Of a stretch of DNA of 14,989 bases, positions 7,212-14,287 are shown in pieces (position 1 is the first letter of the stretch; every line of letters begins with the position of its first letter). The notes under the pieces are model-generated. The model searched no databases and was not told the origin of the DNA. It worked only from the letters and a program-made list of their open reading frames with translations. The stretch covers positions 1 through 14,989 of the forward strand of contig CAJMMA010000046.1 in the NCBI GenBank assembly GCA_905214435.1, read 5' to 3'. This DNA comes from an uncultured bacterium (lineage in GTDB: Bacteria; Actinomycetota; Coriobacteriia; Coriobacteriales; Coriobacteriaceae). Both the position numbers and the translations under genes were made by a program.

Positions 7212-8360
7212 TCATTCCCCCTTCCCGATAACGACGTCATTTCCAACGACGGCCGTATCCTTGGTGGTATCGACAGAGCCGAGCTTCACGCCCTCTTCGA
7301 CCGTGGAGTTCTCGCCCAAAATAGCGCGGCAGATGTGCGCGCCGCTCTTAACGTGCGCACCCGGGAGCAGCACGGAGTCCTCGACCACGGCGCGCTCCTC
7401 GATGATGACATCGGTCGAAAGGATCGAATGGCGAGCGGTGCCGTAGATCTTGCAGCCGTTGGAGACCAGGCAGTCGTCGAGGCGGCCGTCCGGGCCAATG
7501 TAGTGCGGCGGACGCGTGGTGATGTTGGACATGATGGGGAAGTTCTTGTCAAACAGATCGAACTCGGGGTTGTTGCCCAACAGGTCCATCGAGGTCTCGT
7601 GGAAGCTGGCGATGGTGCCGACGTCCTTCCAAAAGCCGTGGAACTCATAGCTGTACAGGCGCTTGTTCTCGCCGAGCAGCTTGGGGATGATGTCCTTGCC
7701 AAAGTCGTGGCTCGAGCGCTGGTCCAGAGCGTCATCCTCGAGTGCCTCGATCAGCACGTCGGCCGAGAAGATGTAGATGCCCATGGACGCGAGGTTCGAA
7801 TCGGGCTTCTCGGGCTTCTCGGTAAACTTGGTAATGCGGCCGTCCTCGGGGTCGGTCGTCAGGATGCCAAAGCGGCTGGCCTCCTCCCACGGCACGGGCA
7901 TAACGCTCACCGTGAGGTCGGCGTTGTTCTCAATGTGCGTTTTGAGCATCTTGCGGTAGTCCATGCGATACAGGTGATCGCCCGAAAGAATCAGGACGTA
8001 CTTGGGGTCGTTGGCCTTGATGTAGTCGAGGTTCTGTGTAATGGCGTCGGCCGTGCCCGCATACCAGGCGCCGCCGGTCTGCGTCTCGTACGGCGGCAGG
8101 ATCGACACGCCGCCGTCGCGGCTGTCCAGATCCCACGCCTCGCCGGAGCCCACATAGGCATGCAGCAGGTAGGGGCGATACTGCGTCAGAACACCCACCG
8201 TGTCGATGCCCGAGTTGGAGCAGTTGGACAGCGAAAAGTCGATAATGCGGAACTTGCCACCAAAGCTAACCGCCGGCTTGGCGATCTTTTGGGTGAGTGC
8301 CCCCAATCGGCTGCCCTGTCCTCCTGCGAGGAGCATCGCGATGCATTCTTTCTTACTCAT
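7212..8360 (-). CDS. glgC: Glucose-1-phosphate adenylyltransferase, catalytic subunit
   Basis: GlgC makes ADP-glucose and pyrophosphate from ATP and glucose-1-phosphate, the committed step of bacterial glycogen synthesis. The 382 residues are of normal length. The N-terminal loop LLAGGQGSRLGALT at 10-23 with AKPAV binds ATP, SGDHLYRMDY at 126-135 carries the catalytic D128, EKPEKP at 181-186 contributes to glucose-1-phosphate binding, and FWKDVGT at 243-249 is a further active-site motif. Residues from about 290 form the left-handed beta-helix that carries allosteric and oligomer contacts. The ATG at 8360 has a strong ribosome binding site (AGAAGGAG, 6 bases upstream). It lies 106 bases after glgP and 4 bases before glgD. 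The side-by-side catalytic and degenerate subunits suggest a heteromeric enzyme with its own allosteric profile. Confidence 0.97.
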   Translation of the reverse strand: MSKKECIAMLLAGGQGSRLGALTQKIAKPAVSFGGKFRIIDFSLSNCSNSGIDTVGVLTQYRPYLLHAYVGSGEAWDLDSRDGGVSILPPYETQTGGAWYAGTADAITQNLDYIKANDPKYVLILSGDHLYRMDYRKMLKTHIENNADLTVSVMPVPWEEASRFGILTTDPEDGRITKFTEKPEKPDSNLASMGIYIFSADVLIEALEDDALDQRSSHDFGKDIIPKLLGENKRLYSYEFHGFWKDVGTIASFHETSMDLLGNNPEFDLFDKNFPIMSNITTRPPHYIGPDGRLDDCLVSNGCKIYGTARHSILSTDVIIEERAVVEDSVLLPGAHVKSGAHICRAILGENSTVEEGVKLGSVDTTKDTAVVGNDVVIGKGE

Positions 8361-8400
8361 CGATTTCTCCTTCTGTCATCGATGTTCCTAAACCCATTAG

Positions 8401-8431
8401 CGACGGGCGCGCCGCTCGGTCGCGCCCGTCG
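8401..8431 (-). other. Intercistronic hairpin between glgP and glgC
   Basis: A perfect 11-bp G+C-rich stem (CGACGGGCGCG / CGCGCCCGTCG) with a 9-base loop lies 36 bases beyond the glgP stop and about 40 bases before the glgC start. On the minus strand the stem is followed by CTAATGGGTTTAGG, so there is no U-tract. It may be an mRNA stabiliser or processing site that lets glgP and glgCDA have different transcript levels, or a leaky terminator. Confidence 0.5.
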
Positions 8432-8466
8432 AGTGATGCCGTGCGGCAAAGGGAGCTCGCGCGCCT

Positions 8467-10893
8467 TTACGCGTGCCAGATCTCGTCGCGGTACTCGCGA
8501 ATGGTACGGTCGCTCGAGAACCAGCCCGAGGAGGCAGTGTTGAGCAGCGCCTTGCGGTTCCAGGTCTCCTGGTCGCCGTAGCTGCCGGTGAGCTTCTCCC
8601 ACGCATCCACGTAGCTGCGGAAGTCTGCCATGACCAGGTCGGGGTCGTTGTTGTTCATGAGCTCGTTGTAGATGCTCTCGAAGTTGCCCGAAAGACCCGC
8701 AAAGGTGTTGTCCTTGAGCTCGTCCATCACGCGGCCCAGACGCTCACGATCACCGTTTAGGGTATCCCACGCAAAGTAGCTGTTGGATGCCCAGAGCTGC
8801 TCGACCTCGGGGGCGGTCAGGCCAAAGATGGCCTCGTTCTCGCGGCCGGCCAGATCGGCGATCTCGATGTTGGCGCCGTCAAGGGTACCCAGCGTAATGG
8901 CGCCGTTCATCATGAGCTTCATGTTGGACGTGCCCGAGGCCTCCTTGCCGGCCGTGGAGATCTGCTCCGAGATCTCGGCGGCGGGGTAGATGAGCTGGGC
9001 GTTGCTCACGCGGAAGTTGGGGATAAAGCAGACCTTCATGACCTCATTGACGCGGGCATCGTTGTTGATGACGTCGGCCACGGAGTTAATGAGGCGGATG
9101 GTCTCCTTGGCAAAGGTGTAGCTCGAGGCGGCCTTGCCGCTAAAGATGAAGGTCGTCGGCGTCACGTGGAAGTTGGGATCGGCGATGCGACGGTTGCAGA
9201 TGTCCATCACCTTCATGATATTCATGAGCTGGCGCTTGTAGGCATGGAAGCGCTTAACCTGAACATCGAAGACGGTGTTGGGGTCAATGACCAGACCGGT
9301 CTCGGCCTTAACGTAGGCGGCCAGGCGCTCCTTGTTAGCGCGCTTGGAGGCACCCACGGCCTTCAGGAACTCGGTGTCGTTCTGGAACTCTTTGAGCTTC
9401 TCCAGCTCAAAGGCGTCCTTGAGCCAGCCGTCGCCAATGGCCTCGGTCACGAGCTTGGCGTAGGTGGGGTTGGCCTCGGCAAAGAAGCGACGGTGCGAGA
9501 TGCCGTTGGTCTTGTTGTTGAACTTCTCGGGCGTCAGGGCATAGAAGTCCTTGAGCACGATGTTCTTGATGATGTCGGAGTGGATCTTTGCCACGCCGTT
9601 GACGCTGTGGCTGCAGATCACAGACAGGTTGGCCATGCGAATCTCGCCGTCCCACAGGATGGCGGTCTGGCGCAGACGCTCCTGCCAGCCCTCCTTCGTG
9701 GTGTCGAACGACTCGTGCCAACGACGGCTGATCTCGTCGATGATCTGGTACACACGGGGGAGGAGCTTGGAGAACGTGCCGATGGGCCACTTCTCCAGAG
9801 CCTCGGGCAGGATGGTGTGGTTGGTGTAGCTCACGACCTGCGTCACGATGTTCCAGGCGTCGTCCCACTCGAGCTTCTTCTCGTCGATGAGGATGCGCAT
9901 GAGCTCGGGGCCGCACATGGCGGGGTGCGTGTCGTTGGTGTGGATGGCCACAAACTGCGGCAGCAGTTCCCAGTTCGCGCCGTGCTCCTTCTCAAAGGTG
10001 TCGAGCAGGCTGTAGATACCGGCCGAAACAAACAGGTACTCCTGCTTCAGGCGCAGCAGACGGCCGTGCTCGCCGGCGTCGTTGGGGTAGAGGATGGCGC
10101 TGATGGCCTCGGCCTCGGCGCGCTCGGCATCGGCCAGGGCATAGTCGCCGCGGTTGAAGGCCTCCAGATCAAAGTGCTCCTCGACCGGCTCGGCGGCCCA
10201 GACGCGCAGCTTGTTGACGGTTTCGCCGGCATAGCCCACCACGGGGATGTCGTAGGGGACGGCCAGGATGTCCTGCGTGTCCACCGTGCGGTAGAACGTG
10301 CGGCCGTTCTCCTCAAAGCCCTCGACGCGGCCGCCAAACTTAATGGTCACGGCCTTGTCCTGACGACGGACCTCCCAGGGATAGCCGTGGGTAAGCCACT
10401 CGTCGGTGGCCTCGACCTGGCTGCCGTTGACGATCTCCTGCTTAAACAGGCCGTAGCGGTAGCGCATGCCGTTGCCGTAGCCGGCAATGCCCTCGGCTGC
10501 CATGGAATCCAAGAAGCATGCGGCCAGACGGCCCAGGCCGCCGTTGCCCAGAGCCGGATCGGGCTCCTGGTTCTCGATGACGGACAGGTCGAAGCCCATG
10601 TCGTCGAGCGCCTCGGCGACCATGTCGCGCACGCCAAAGTTGAGCAGGTAGTTGTCGAGCAGGCGGCCGATCAAAAACTCGATCGAGAAGTAGTACACGC
10701 GCTTCTTGCCCTCGGCGGTGACGCGGGCGTCACTCTTGGTGGCAACGGTGCGCGCCTTCTCGGCCACGAGCTTGGCTAGGGCGTTAAAGCGGTCGAGGTC
10801 ACTGGCGGCCTCGACGCTCTTGCCGCTAATGCTCATGACGGCATCGCGATAGAGCTCGGTAAACTCCTGCTTGTTGTCGAAGATCTTATTCAT
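8467..10893 (-). CDS. glgP: Glycogen/alpha-glucan phosphorylase (GT35)
   Basis: GlgP uses phosphate to release glucose-1-phosphate from the outer chains of glycogen, stopping a few residues from each branch. At 808 residues it has normal length. Recognised motifs include FLIGRLLDNYLLN at 73-85, the conserved glycine-rich segment EPDPALGNGGLGRLAACFLDS at 110-130, the HTNDTHPAM region at 318-326, NGISHRRF at 463-470, VKRFHAYKRQLMN at 546-558 and the pyridoxal-phosphate site EASGTSNMK at 651-659, with K659 as the Schiff-base lysine. The start at 10893 is supported by GGAAGGAA about 4 bases upstream. It lies 93 bases downstream of glgB in the same direction. Having a degrading enzyme between synthesis genes is common in glg clusters. 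No tail of the GlgA/GlgB kind is present. Confidence 0.97.
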   Translation of the reverse strand: MNKIFDNKQEFTELYRDAVMSISGKSVEAASDLDRFNALAKLVAEKARTVATKSDARVTAEGKKRVYYFSIEFLIGRLLDNYLLNFGVRDMVAEALDDMGFDLSVIENQEPDPALGNGGLGRLAACFLDSMAAEGIAGYGNGMRYRYGLFKQEIVNGSQVEATDEWLTHGYPWEVRRQDKAVTIKFGGRVEGFEENGRTFYRTVDTQDILAVPYDIPVVGYAGETVNKLRVWAAEPVEEHFDLEAFNRGDYALADAERAEAEAISAILYPNDAGEHGRLLRLKQEYLFVSAGIYSLLDTFEKEHGANWELLPQFVAIHTNDTHPAMCGPELMRILIDEKKLEWDDAWNIVTQVVSYTNHTILPEALEKWPIGTFSKLLPRVYQIIDEISRRWHESFDTTKEGWQERLRQTAILWDGEIRMANLSVICSHSVNGVAKIHSDIIKNIVLKDFYALTPEKFNNKTNGISHRRFFAEANPTYAKLVTEAIGDGWLKDAFELEKLKEFQNDTEFLKAVGASKRANKERLAAYVKAETGLVIDPNTVFDVQVKRFHAYKRQLMNIMKVMDICNRRIADPNFHVTPTTFIFSGKAASSYTFAKETIRLINSVADVINNDARVNEVMKVCFIPNFRVSNAQLIYPAAEISEQISTAGKEASGTSNMKLMMNGAITLGTLDGANIEIADLAGRENEAIFGLTAPEVEQLWASNSYFAWDTLNGDRERLGRVMDELKDNTFAGLSGNFESIYNELMNNNDPDLVMADFRSYVDAWEKLTGSYGDQETWNRKALLNTASSGWFSSDRTIREYRDEIWHA

Positions 10894-10966
10894 ACGTTCC
10901 TTCCCCCGGGGATGTTTCTCCCGGAACGGTTATGACTTGTATCCTACGCCTCGTCGGGGCGGGTAA

Positions 10967-10978
10967 TTACAGCTGTAA
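10967..10978. repeat. Perfect 12-bp palindrome between glgB and glgP
   Basis: TTACAGCTGTAA is a perfect palindrome 8 bases past the glgB stop codon. It is too short and lacks a U-tract for a terminator, and could be a protein-binding site. The 93-base gap also contains TAGGAT near 10944 on the minus strand, a possible -10 box for glgP, but no matching -35 is clear. Nothing else recognisable is in this gap. Confidence 0.35.
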
Positions 10979-10986
10979 CGGTTTTG

Positions 10987-13242
10987 TTACGCATCCTTGG
11001 CAGACGGCTTAACAGAAGCAGACTTGGCCTTGGTAGCGGCCTTTTTGGCAGCCGGTTTCTTGGCTGCGGCCTTAGCAGCGGGCTTTGCGGCAGCCTTGGC
11101 CTTGGTCGTCGTAGCCTTGGCCTTAGCCGGAGCCTTCTTAGCAGCCGCAGGCTTGGGCTTCACCGAAGACATACGCTTTTTGGGCGCAGCCTTGGGCTCC
11201 TCGACCACGGGCGGCTTATAGCTGCTGGGACCGCGGCGCTTAAGCACCACGCCTGCCAGACCGGGCACCTTAATCTCAATGGAGTCCATCTGCCCGTTCC
11301 AGGGATAGGGCTCGCTCGAGCAGGTGTAGGGCTCTTCGCCGGCATAACCGCTGCCGCCAAACTCGGGACGGTCAGAGTCAAAGATGACCTCCCAGTCGCC
11401 CTCGCGCGGCACGCCCACGCGGAAACTCTCGTAGCTCGCCGGGTCAAAGTTGATCAGGATCACCAGATCGTCGTCGACGTCCTCGCCCTGACGCACAAAG
11501 CTCACGATGGACTGCTTGGAGTTGTCCGCATCGATCCAGGTAAAGCCGTCGTCGGTGTAGCCGCGCTCGTACAGGGCGGGCTCGGCGGTGTACAGGTGGT
11601 TGAGTGCCTTGATAAACGCCTGATGATGACGGTGGGTCTCGTACTCCTCGGTCAGGAACCACTGGATGGACTCGTAGTAGCGCCACTCAATAAACTGGCC
11701 GATCTCGTTGCCCATAAAGTTGAGCTTGGCACCGGGATGCGTCATCTGGTAGAAGGCCAGCGTGCGCAGGCCGGCAAATTGGCGCCACCAGTCGCCCGGC
11801 ATGCGACCGATCAGCGAGCACTTGCCGTGTACGACCTCGTCGTGGCTCAGCGGGCAGATGAAGTTCTCGGTAAAGGCGTACATGATGGAAAACGTGAGCA
11901 GGCCGTGGTTGCCGGGGCGCCACGGAAAATCGGTCTGCATGTAGTGCAGGGTGTCGTTCATCCAACCCATGTCCCACTTGTAGTGGAAGCCCAGGCCGCC
12001 GTCCTGCGGCGGATAGGTCACGAGCGGCCACGCGGTGGACTCCTCGGCCATCATCATCACGTCAGGGAAGTGGGCCTCCACGGCGCAGTTGACCTGGCGG
12101 ATAAAAGCGCTGGCGTCCAGGTCCTCCTCGGTACCGTACTTATTGAACTTCTTTTGGCCGGGATCGTCGATGCCAAAGTTGAGGTACAGCATGCTGGACA
12201 CGCCGTCCATGCGAATGCCGTCGACGTGGAAGTTCTCGAGCCAATACAGCACGTTGGAGACCAGGAAGGAGCGGACCTCGCCGCGGGCGAAATCGAACTT
12301 ATGCGTGCCCCAATTGGGGTGAATCTCGTGCTCAAACAGCATGTGGCCGTTAAAGGTGGCAAGGCCGTGGGAGTCGGCGCAAAAACCGCCGGGAACCCAG
12401 TCCATGATCACGCCAATACCCGCCTCGTGGCATGCATCGATAAAGTGCATGAGCTGCTGCGGGTTGCCGTAGCGCGACGTGGCGGCATAGTAGCCGGTCG
12501 TCTGGTAGCCCCAGGAGCCATCGAAGGGATGCTCCATGAGCGGCATGACCTCGATATGCGTGTAGCCCATGTCGCGCACGTAGTCCACGAGCTCCACCGA
12601 CAGGTCGTCGTAGGTGTAAAACTCGCCGCGCTGCGCGGGGAAGGGGTCCATGGGGCCTGGGTAGTTGCCGTACTCGTCCGGCTCGCCCTGCGGCGCATCG
12701 CCGTGGCGCTTCCACGAGCCAATATGCACCTCGTAGATGTTGAGCGGCTGCGACATGTGATTGTGCCCGGCGCGGCGCTTGAGCCACGCGGCGTCGTTCC
12801 ACTTGTAGCCATCGAGGGTCCACAGCACGCTCGCAGTACCCGGAGGGCACTCGGCCTTAAAGGCATACGGATCGGCCTTGTAGAGCTTCTCACCCTCGTT
12901 GGTCTCGATAAGGTATTTATAGAGCTGGCCCTGCTCGGCGCCAGGAATAAAGCCTTCCCAAATAGCGCTCGTATGCACGGGCACCAGAGGGTTGGCTTCC
13001 TCATCCCAGTCGTTAAATTCGCCAATGACATGCACGCTCTTTACATCGGGCGCCCAAACGCAAAAGCGCCAGCCGCGCGTACGGTTCTGCGTGTCGGGGT
13101 GCGCGCCCATCTTTTCCCAGCTGCGCTCCCACGTGCCGATGCCAAATAGATAGACATCGTCCTTGGTGAGCTCCGGTGCGTGCGGGGCGGCTTTACGGGT
13201 TGCGGGCTTTTTAGCCGTTGGCTTTAGCTTTGTATCGCTCAC
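10987..13242 (-). CDS. glgB: 1,4-alpha-glucan branching enzyme (GH13) with basic N- and C-terminal extensions
   Basis: GlgB cuts an alpha-1,4 chain and rejoins it as an alpha-1,6 branch. With the start used here it has 751 residues. A CBM48 domain lies at about 57-145 (GWRFCVWAPD, GEFNDWD). The GH13 barrel follows, with nucleophile D346 (DGIRMDGVSSMLY), acid/base E400 (MMAEEST) and third acid D468 (PLSHDEVVHGK), then a beta C-domain to about 670. All catalytic residues are present. Residues 679-751 are an extra Lys/Ala/Pro/Thr tail containing AAAKKPAAKKAATK, very like the tails of mycobacterial HupB or histone H1. Residues 2-25 (SDTKLKPTAKKPATRK...) are a short basic extension. GTG at 13242 was chosen because GGGA lies 6 bases upstream. 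ATG codons at 13257 and 13254 are alternatives without a visible ribosome site, and the long TTG reading from 13302 is least likely. It is the first gene of the presumed glg operon. Confidence 0.95.
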   Translation of the reverse strand: MSDTKLKPTAKKPATRKAAPHAPELTKDDVYLFGIGTWERSWEKMGAHPDTQNRTRGWRFCVWAPDVKSVHVIGEFNDWDEEANPLVPVHTSAIWEGFIPGAEQGQLYKYLIETNEGEKLYKADPYAFKAECPPGTASVLWTLDGYKWNDAAWLKRRAGHNHMSQPLNIYEVHIGSWKRHGDAPQGEPDEYGNYPGPMDPFPAQRGEFYTYDDLSVELVDYVRDMGYTHIEVMPLMEHPFDGSWGYQTTGYYAATSRYGNPQQLMHFIDACHEAGIGVIMDWVPGGFCADSHGLATFNGHMLFEHEIHPNWGTHKFDFARGEVRSFLVSNVLYWLENFHVDGIRMDGVSSMLYLNFGIDDPGQKKFNKYGTEEDLDASAFIRQVNCAVEAHFPDVMMMAEESTAWPLVTYPPQDGGLGFHYKWDMGWMNDTLHYMQTDFPWRPGNHGLLTFSIMYAFTENFICPLSHDEVVHGKCSLIGRMPGDWWRQFAGLRTLAFYQMTHPGAKLNFMGNEIGQFIEWRYYESIQWFLTEEYETHRHHQAFIKALNHLYTAEPALYERGYTDDGFTWIDADNSKQSIVSFVRQGEDVDDDLVILINFDPASYESFRVGVPREGDWEVIFDSDRPEFGGSGYAGEEPYTCSSEPYPWNGQMDSIEIKVPGLAGVVLKRRGPSSYKPPVVEEPKAAPKKRMSSVKPKPAAAKKAPAKAKATTTKAKAAAKPAAKAAAKKPAAKKAATKAKSASVKPSAKDA
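10990..11208 (-). repeat. Low-complexity coding region for the GlgB tail
   Basis: Encodes the last 73 residues of GlgB, roughly one-third lysine with alanine and proline, after the acidic junction VVEEPK. Units such as PAAK, AAKK and KAKA recur. It resembles the basic blocks of the GlgA tail but lacks the TTRKR unit and has few acidic residues. It is in frame with an intact stop (TAA), so it belongs to the protein. Confidence 0.8.
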
Positions 13243-13342
13243 GTTTGATCCCATCATGACGCGGCAGCGTGTTGCCTTGGTGACTAGATGCGAAAGGTCC
13301 AAGGCTGCACGAATCGAAGGGACGGCGATAGTTCTATGATTC

Positions 13343-13368
13343 GTTCCACCTCGCGTGCTCGGTGGAAC
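13343..13368 (-). other. Inverted repeat in the probable glgB leader
   Basis: GTTCCACC and GGTGGAAC form a perfect 8-bp inverted repeat with a 10-base spacer, about 100 bases upstream of the glgB start. In the glgB transcript it could fold as a leader hairpin; it could also be a DNA-binding site. No U-tract or known riboswitch consensus is visible. Confidence 0.4.
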
Positions 13369-13478
13369 TTTCGGCAGAAACTACGATAACACCTGTACGT
13401 TACTTTTATGAAGGAAAGTGGTTTTAGGGCGGCGTTTAATCGGTAAGCGCCATGTTTAGACCACTGGCAGAATTGCCG

Positions 13479-13504
13479 TGGTAAAACTCTTGACAGTTTT
13501 ACCA
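13479..13504. promoter_or_regulatory. Perfect operator-like palindrome TGGTAAAAC-N8-GTTTTACCA
   Basis: Two perfectly complementary 9-base half-sites are separated by 8 bases. The spacer contains TTGACA (13490-13495), an exact -35 hexamer for plus-strand transcription toward the HAD gene, so a protein bound here would block that promoter. The half-site recurs at 13537-13544 and ahead of the GH13-GH77 gene. The symmetry and the reuse at a second locus argue that this is a real binding site. The regulator is not in the window. Confidence 0.6.
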
Positions 13505-13520
13505 ATAAGGGTTTTTTGAT
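13490..13520 (+). promoter_or_regulatory. Possible promoter of the HAD gene
   Basis: TTGACA at 13490-13495 is an exact consensus -35. The best downstream -10 is TTTGAT at 13515-13520, 4 of 6 to consensus, with a long 19-base spacer. Transcription would start near 13527, giving a leader of about 60 bases that includes the second operator-like site. The -35 is convincing; the -10 is not. Confidence 0.35.
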
Positions 13521-13534
13521 TGTTGGTTTGACGT

Positions 13535-13567
13535 TTGGTAAAACGTTTTTAGCAGGTTGTTTACCAT
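13535..13567. promoter_or_regulatory. Second operator-like pair ahead of the HAD gene
   Basis: TTGGTAAAACGTTTTT at 13535-13550 has the near-palindromic AAAACGTTTT core of LacI-type operators and matches the site at 3571-3586 in 15 of 16 bases. GTTTACCAT at 13559-13567 is an inverted half-site, shortened by one base, found in the same form at 3543-3551. These lie 20 to 55 bases before the HAD start codon, a suitable place for repression. Confidence 0.5.
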
Positions 13568-13588
13568 TTGATATCGAAAGGTACATTT

Positions 13589-14278
13589 ATGTCCCAGACC
13601 GCCGCTCCCAATGTCGCTTTTATTTTCGATTGCGACGGCACGCTGGTTAATAGCACCCCCGTTTGGGCCTATGCCCAGCCCGAGTTATTGCACCGCCACG
13701 GAGTTGACGTGACGGTCGACGATTTTGCCCAGTTTGAGCATTTGTCGCTCGAGGACGAGTGCCAGGCCTACCACGACACCTGGGGCATTGGCGCAAATGG
13801 CGAGGAGCTGTATCGCGAGCTGAGCGACATTCTGATCGATGGCTACTCTAAGGTGCCGCCACGCGAGGGTCTGCTTGCATTTTTGGAGCAGGCGAAGGAG
13901 GCCGGTATTGCCATGTGCGTGGCTACGTCCACACCGGCCGAGCTGGTTAAGTCTGCGCTTGCGGGTGCCGGGCTCGATGCTTACATGGAGTTTGTTACCA
14001 CGACGGGCGAGGCAGGACGCTCCAAACAGTTCCCCGATGTCTACGAGTTGGCGCTGCGCCGCTTGGAGGAGCGCCACGGATGCAAATTTGAGCGCGTGTG
14101 GGTGTTTGAGGACGCCGTCTTTGGCCTTAAGAGCTCTGGCACCGCCGGCTTTAAGCGCGTGGGCATCTATGACCCGCACGGCCGTATGAAGCGCGACGAC
14201 GTACGCGCCAACTGCGATATCTTTATCGACAGCTACGAGGAGCTTGACTTGGCCCGCGTGCTTTCGTTTGAGGGATAG
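13589..14278 (+). CDS. HAD-superfamily subfamily IA phosphatase or phosphomutase
   Basis: A 229-residue cytoplasmic protein of the haloacid dehalogenase superfamily, in the size range of phosphoglycolate phosphatase and beta-phosphoglucomutase relatives. Motif I is FDCDGTLVNS with nucleophile D14 and acid/base D16; a helical cap lies at about 20-90; motif II is ATSTPAE with T114; motif III is K146; motif IV is VFEDAVFG with E174 and D175. The set is complete, so it should be an active Mg-dependent phosphotransferase, but the substrate cannot be read from sequence. The ATG at 13589 follows GAAAGG by 7 bases; an upstream TTG at 13568 is in frame but has no ribosome site. It is followed 9 bases later by thiamine pyrophosphokinase, which hints at a thiamine phosphate substrate, while the upstream sites shared with an alpha-glucan gene hint at a sugar phosphate. 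Neither is proved. Confidence 0.9.
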   Translation: MSQTAAPNVAFIFDCDGTLVNSTPVWAYAQPELLHRHGVDVTVDDFAQFEHLSLEDECQAYHDTWGIGANGEELYRELSDILIDGYSKVPPREGLLAFLEQAKEAGIAMCVATSTPAELVKSALAGAGLDAYMEFVTTTGEAGRSKQFPDVYELALRRLEERHGCKFERVWVFEDAVFGLKSSGTAGFKRVGIYDPHGRMKRDDVRANCDIFIDSYEELDLARVLSFEG

Positions 14279-14287
14279 GCGAGGACT

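Larger units (their letters stand above)
13243..13588. promoter_or_regulatory. Divergent intergenic region between glgB and the HAD gene
   Basis: This 346-base stretch separates the minus-strand glg operon from the plus-strand HAD/thiamine pair and should hold both promoters. It is clearly richer in A+T than the genes. The right half (13479-13567) contains four GGTAAAAC or GGTAAAC sites described separately. The left part contains the hairpin at 13343-13368. A possible glgB promoter on the minus strand has TTCATA near 13416 and GTTATC near 13394 with a 16-base spacer, but this is weak. No convincing protein-coding gene is seen here. Confidence 0.6.

Noticed and set aside
9166..10779. 537-codon open frame on the plus strand opposite glgP
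   Set aside because: Same reason: antisense shadow of GlgP, rich in Val, Leu, Gly and Asp, with no ribosome site or motif.
10984..13149. 721-codon open frame on the plus strand opposite glgB
   Set aside because: It is antisense to a clear GlgB with intact catalytic motifs. Long antisense frames are expected in G+C-rich genes with strong third-position bias, and its translation has no recognisable domain.
13284..13586. 100-codon open frame on the minus strand in the glgB-HAD intergenic region
   Set aside because: It overlaps the operator-like repeats and the start of glgB, has no clear ribosome site and no recognisable domain.
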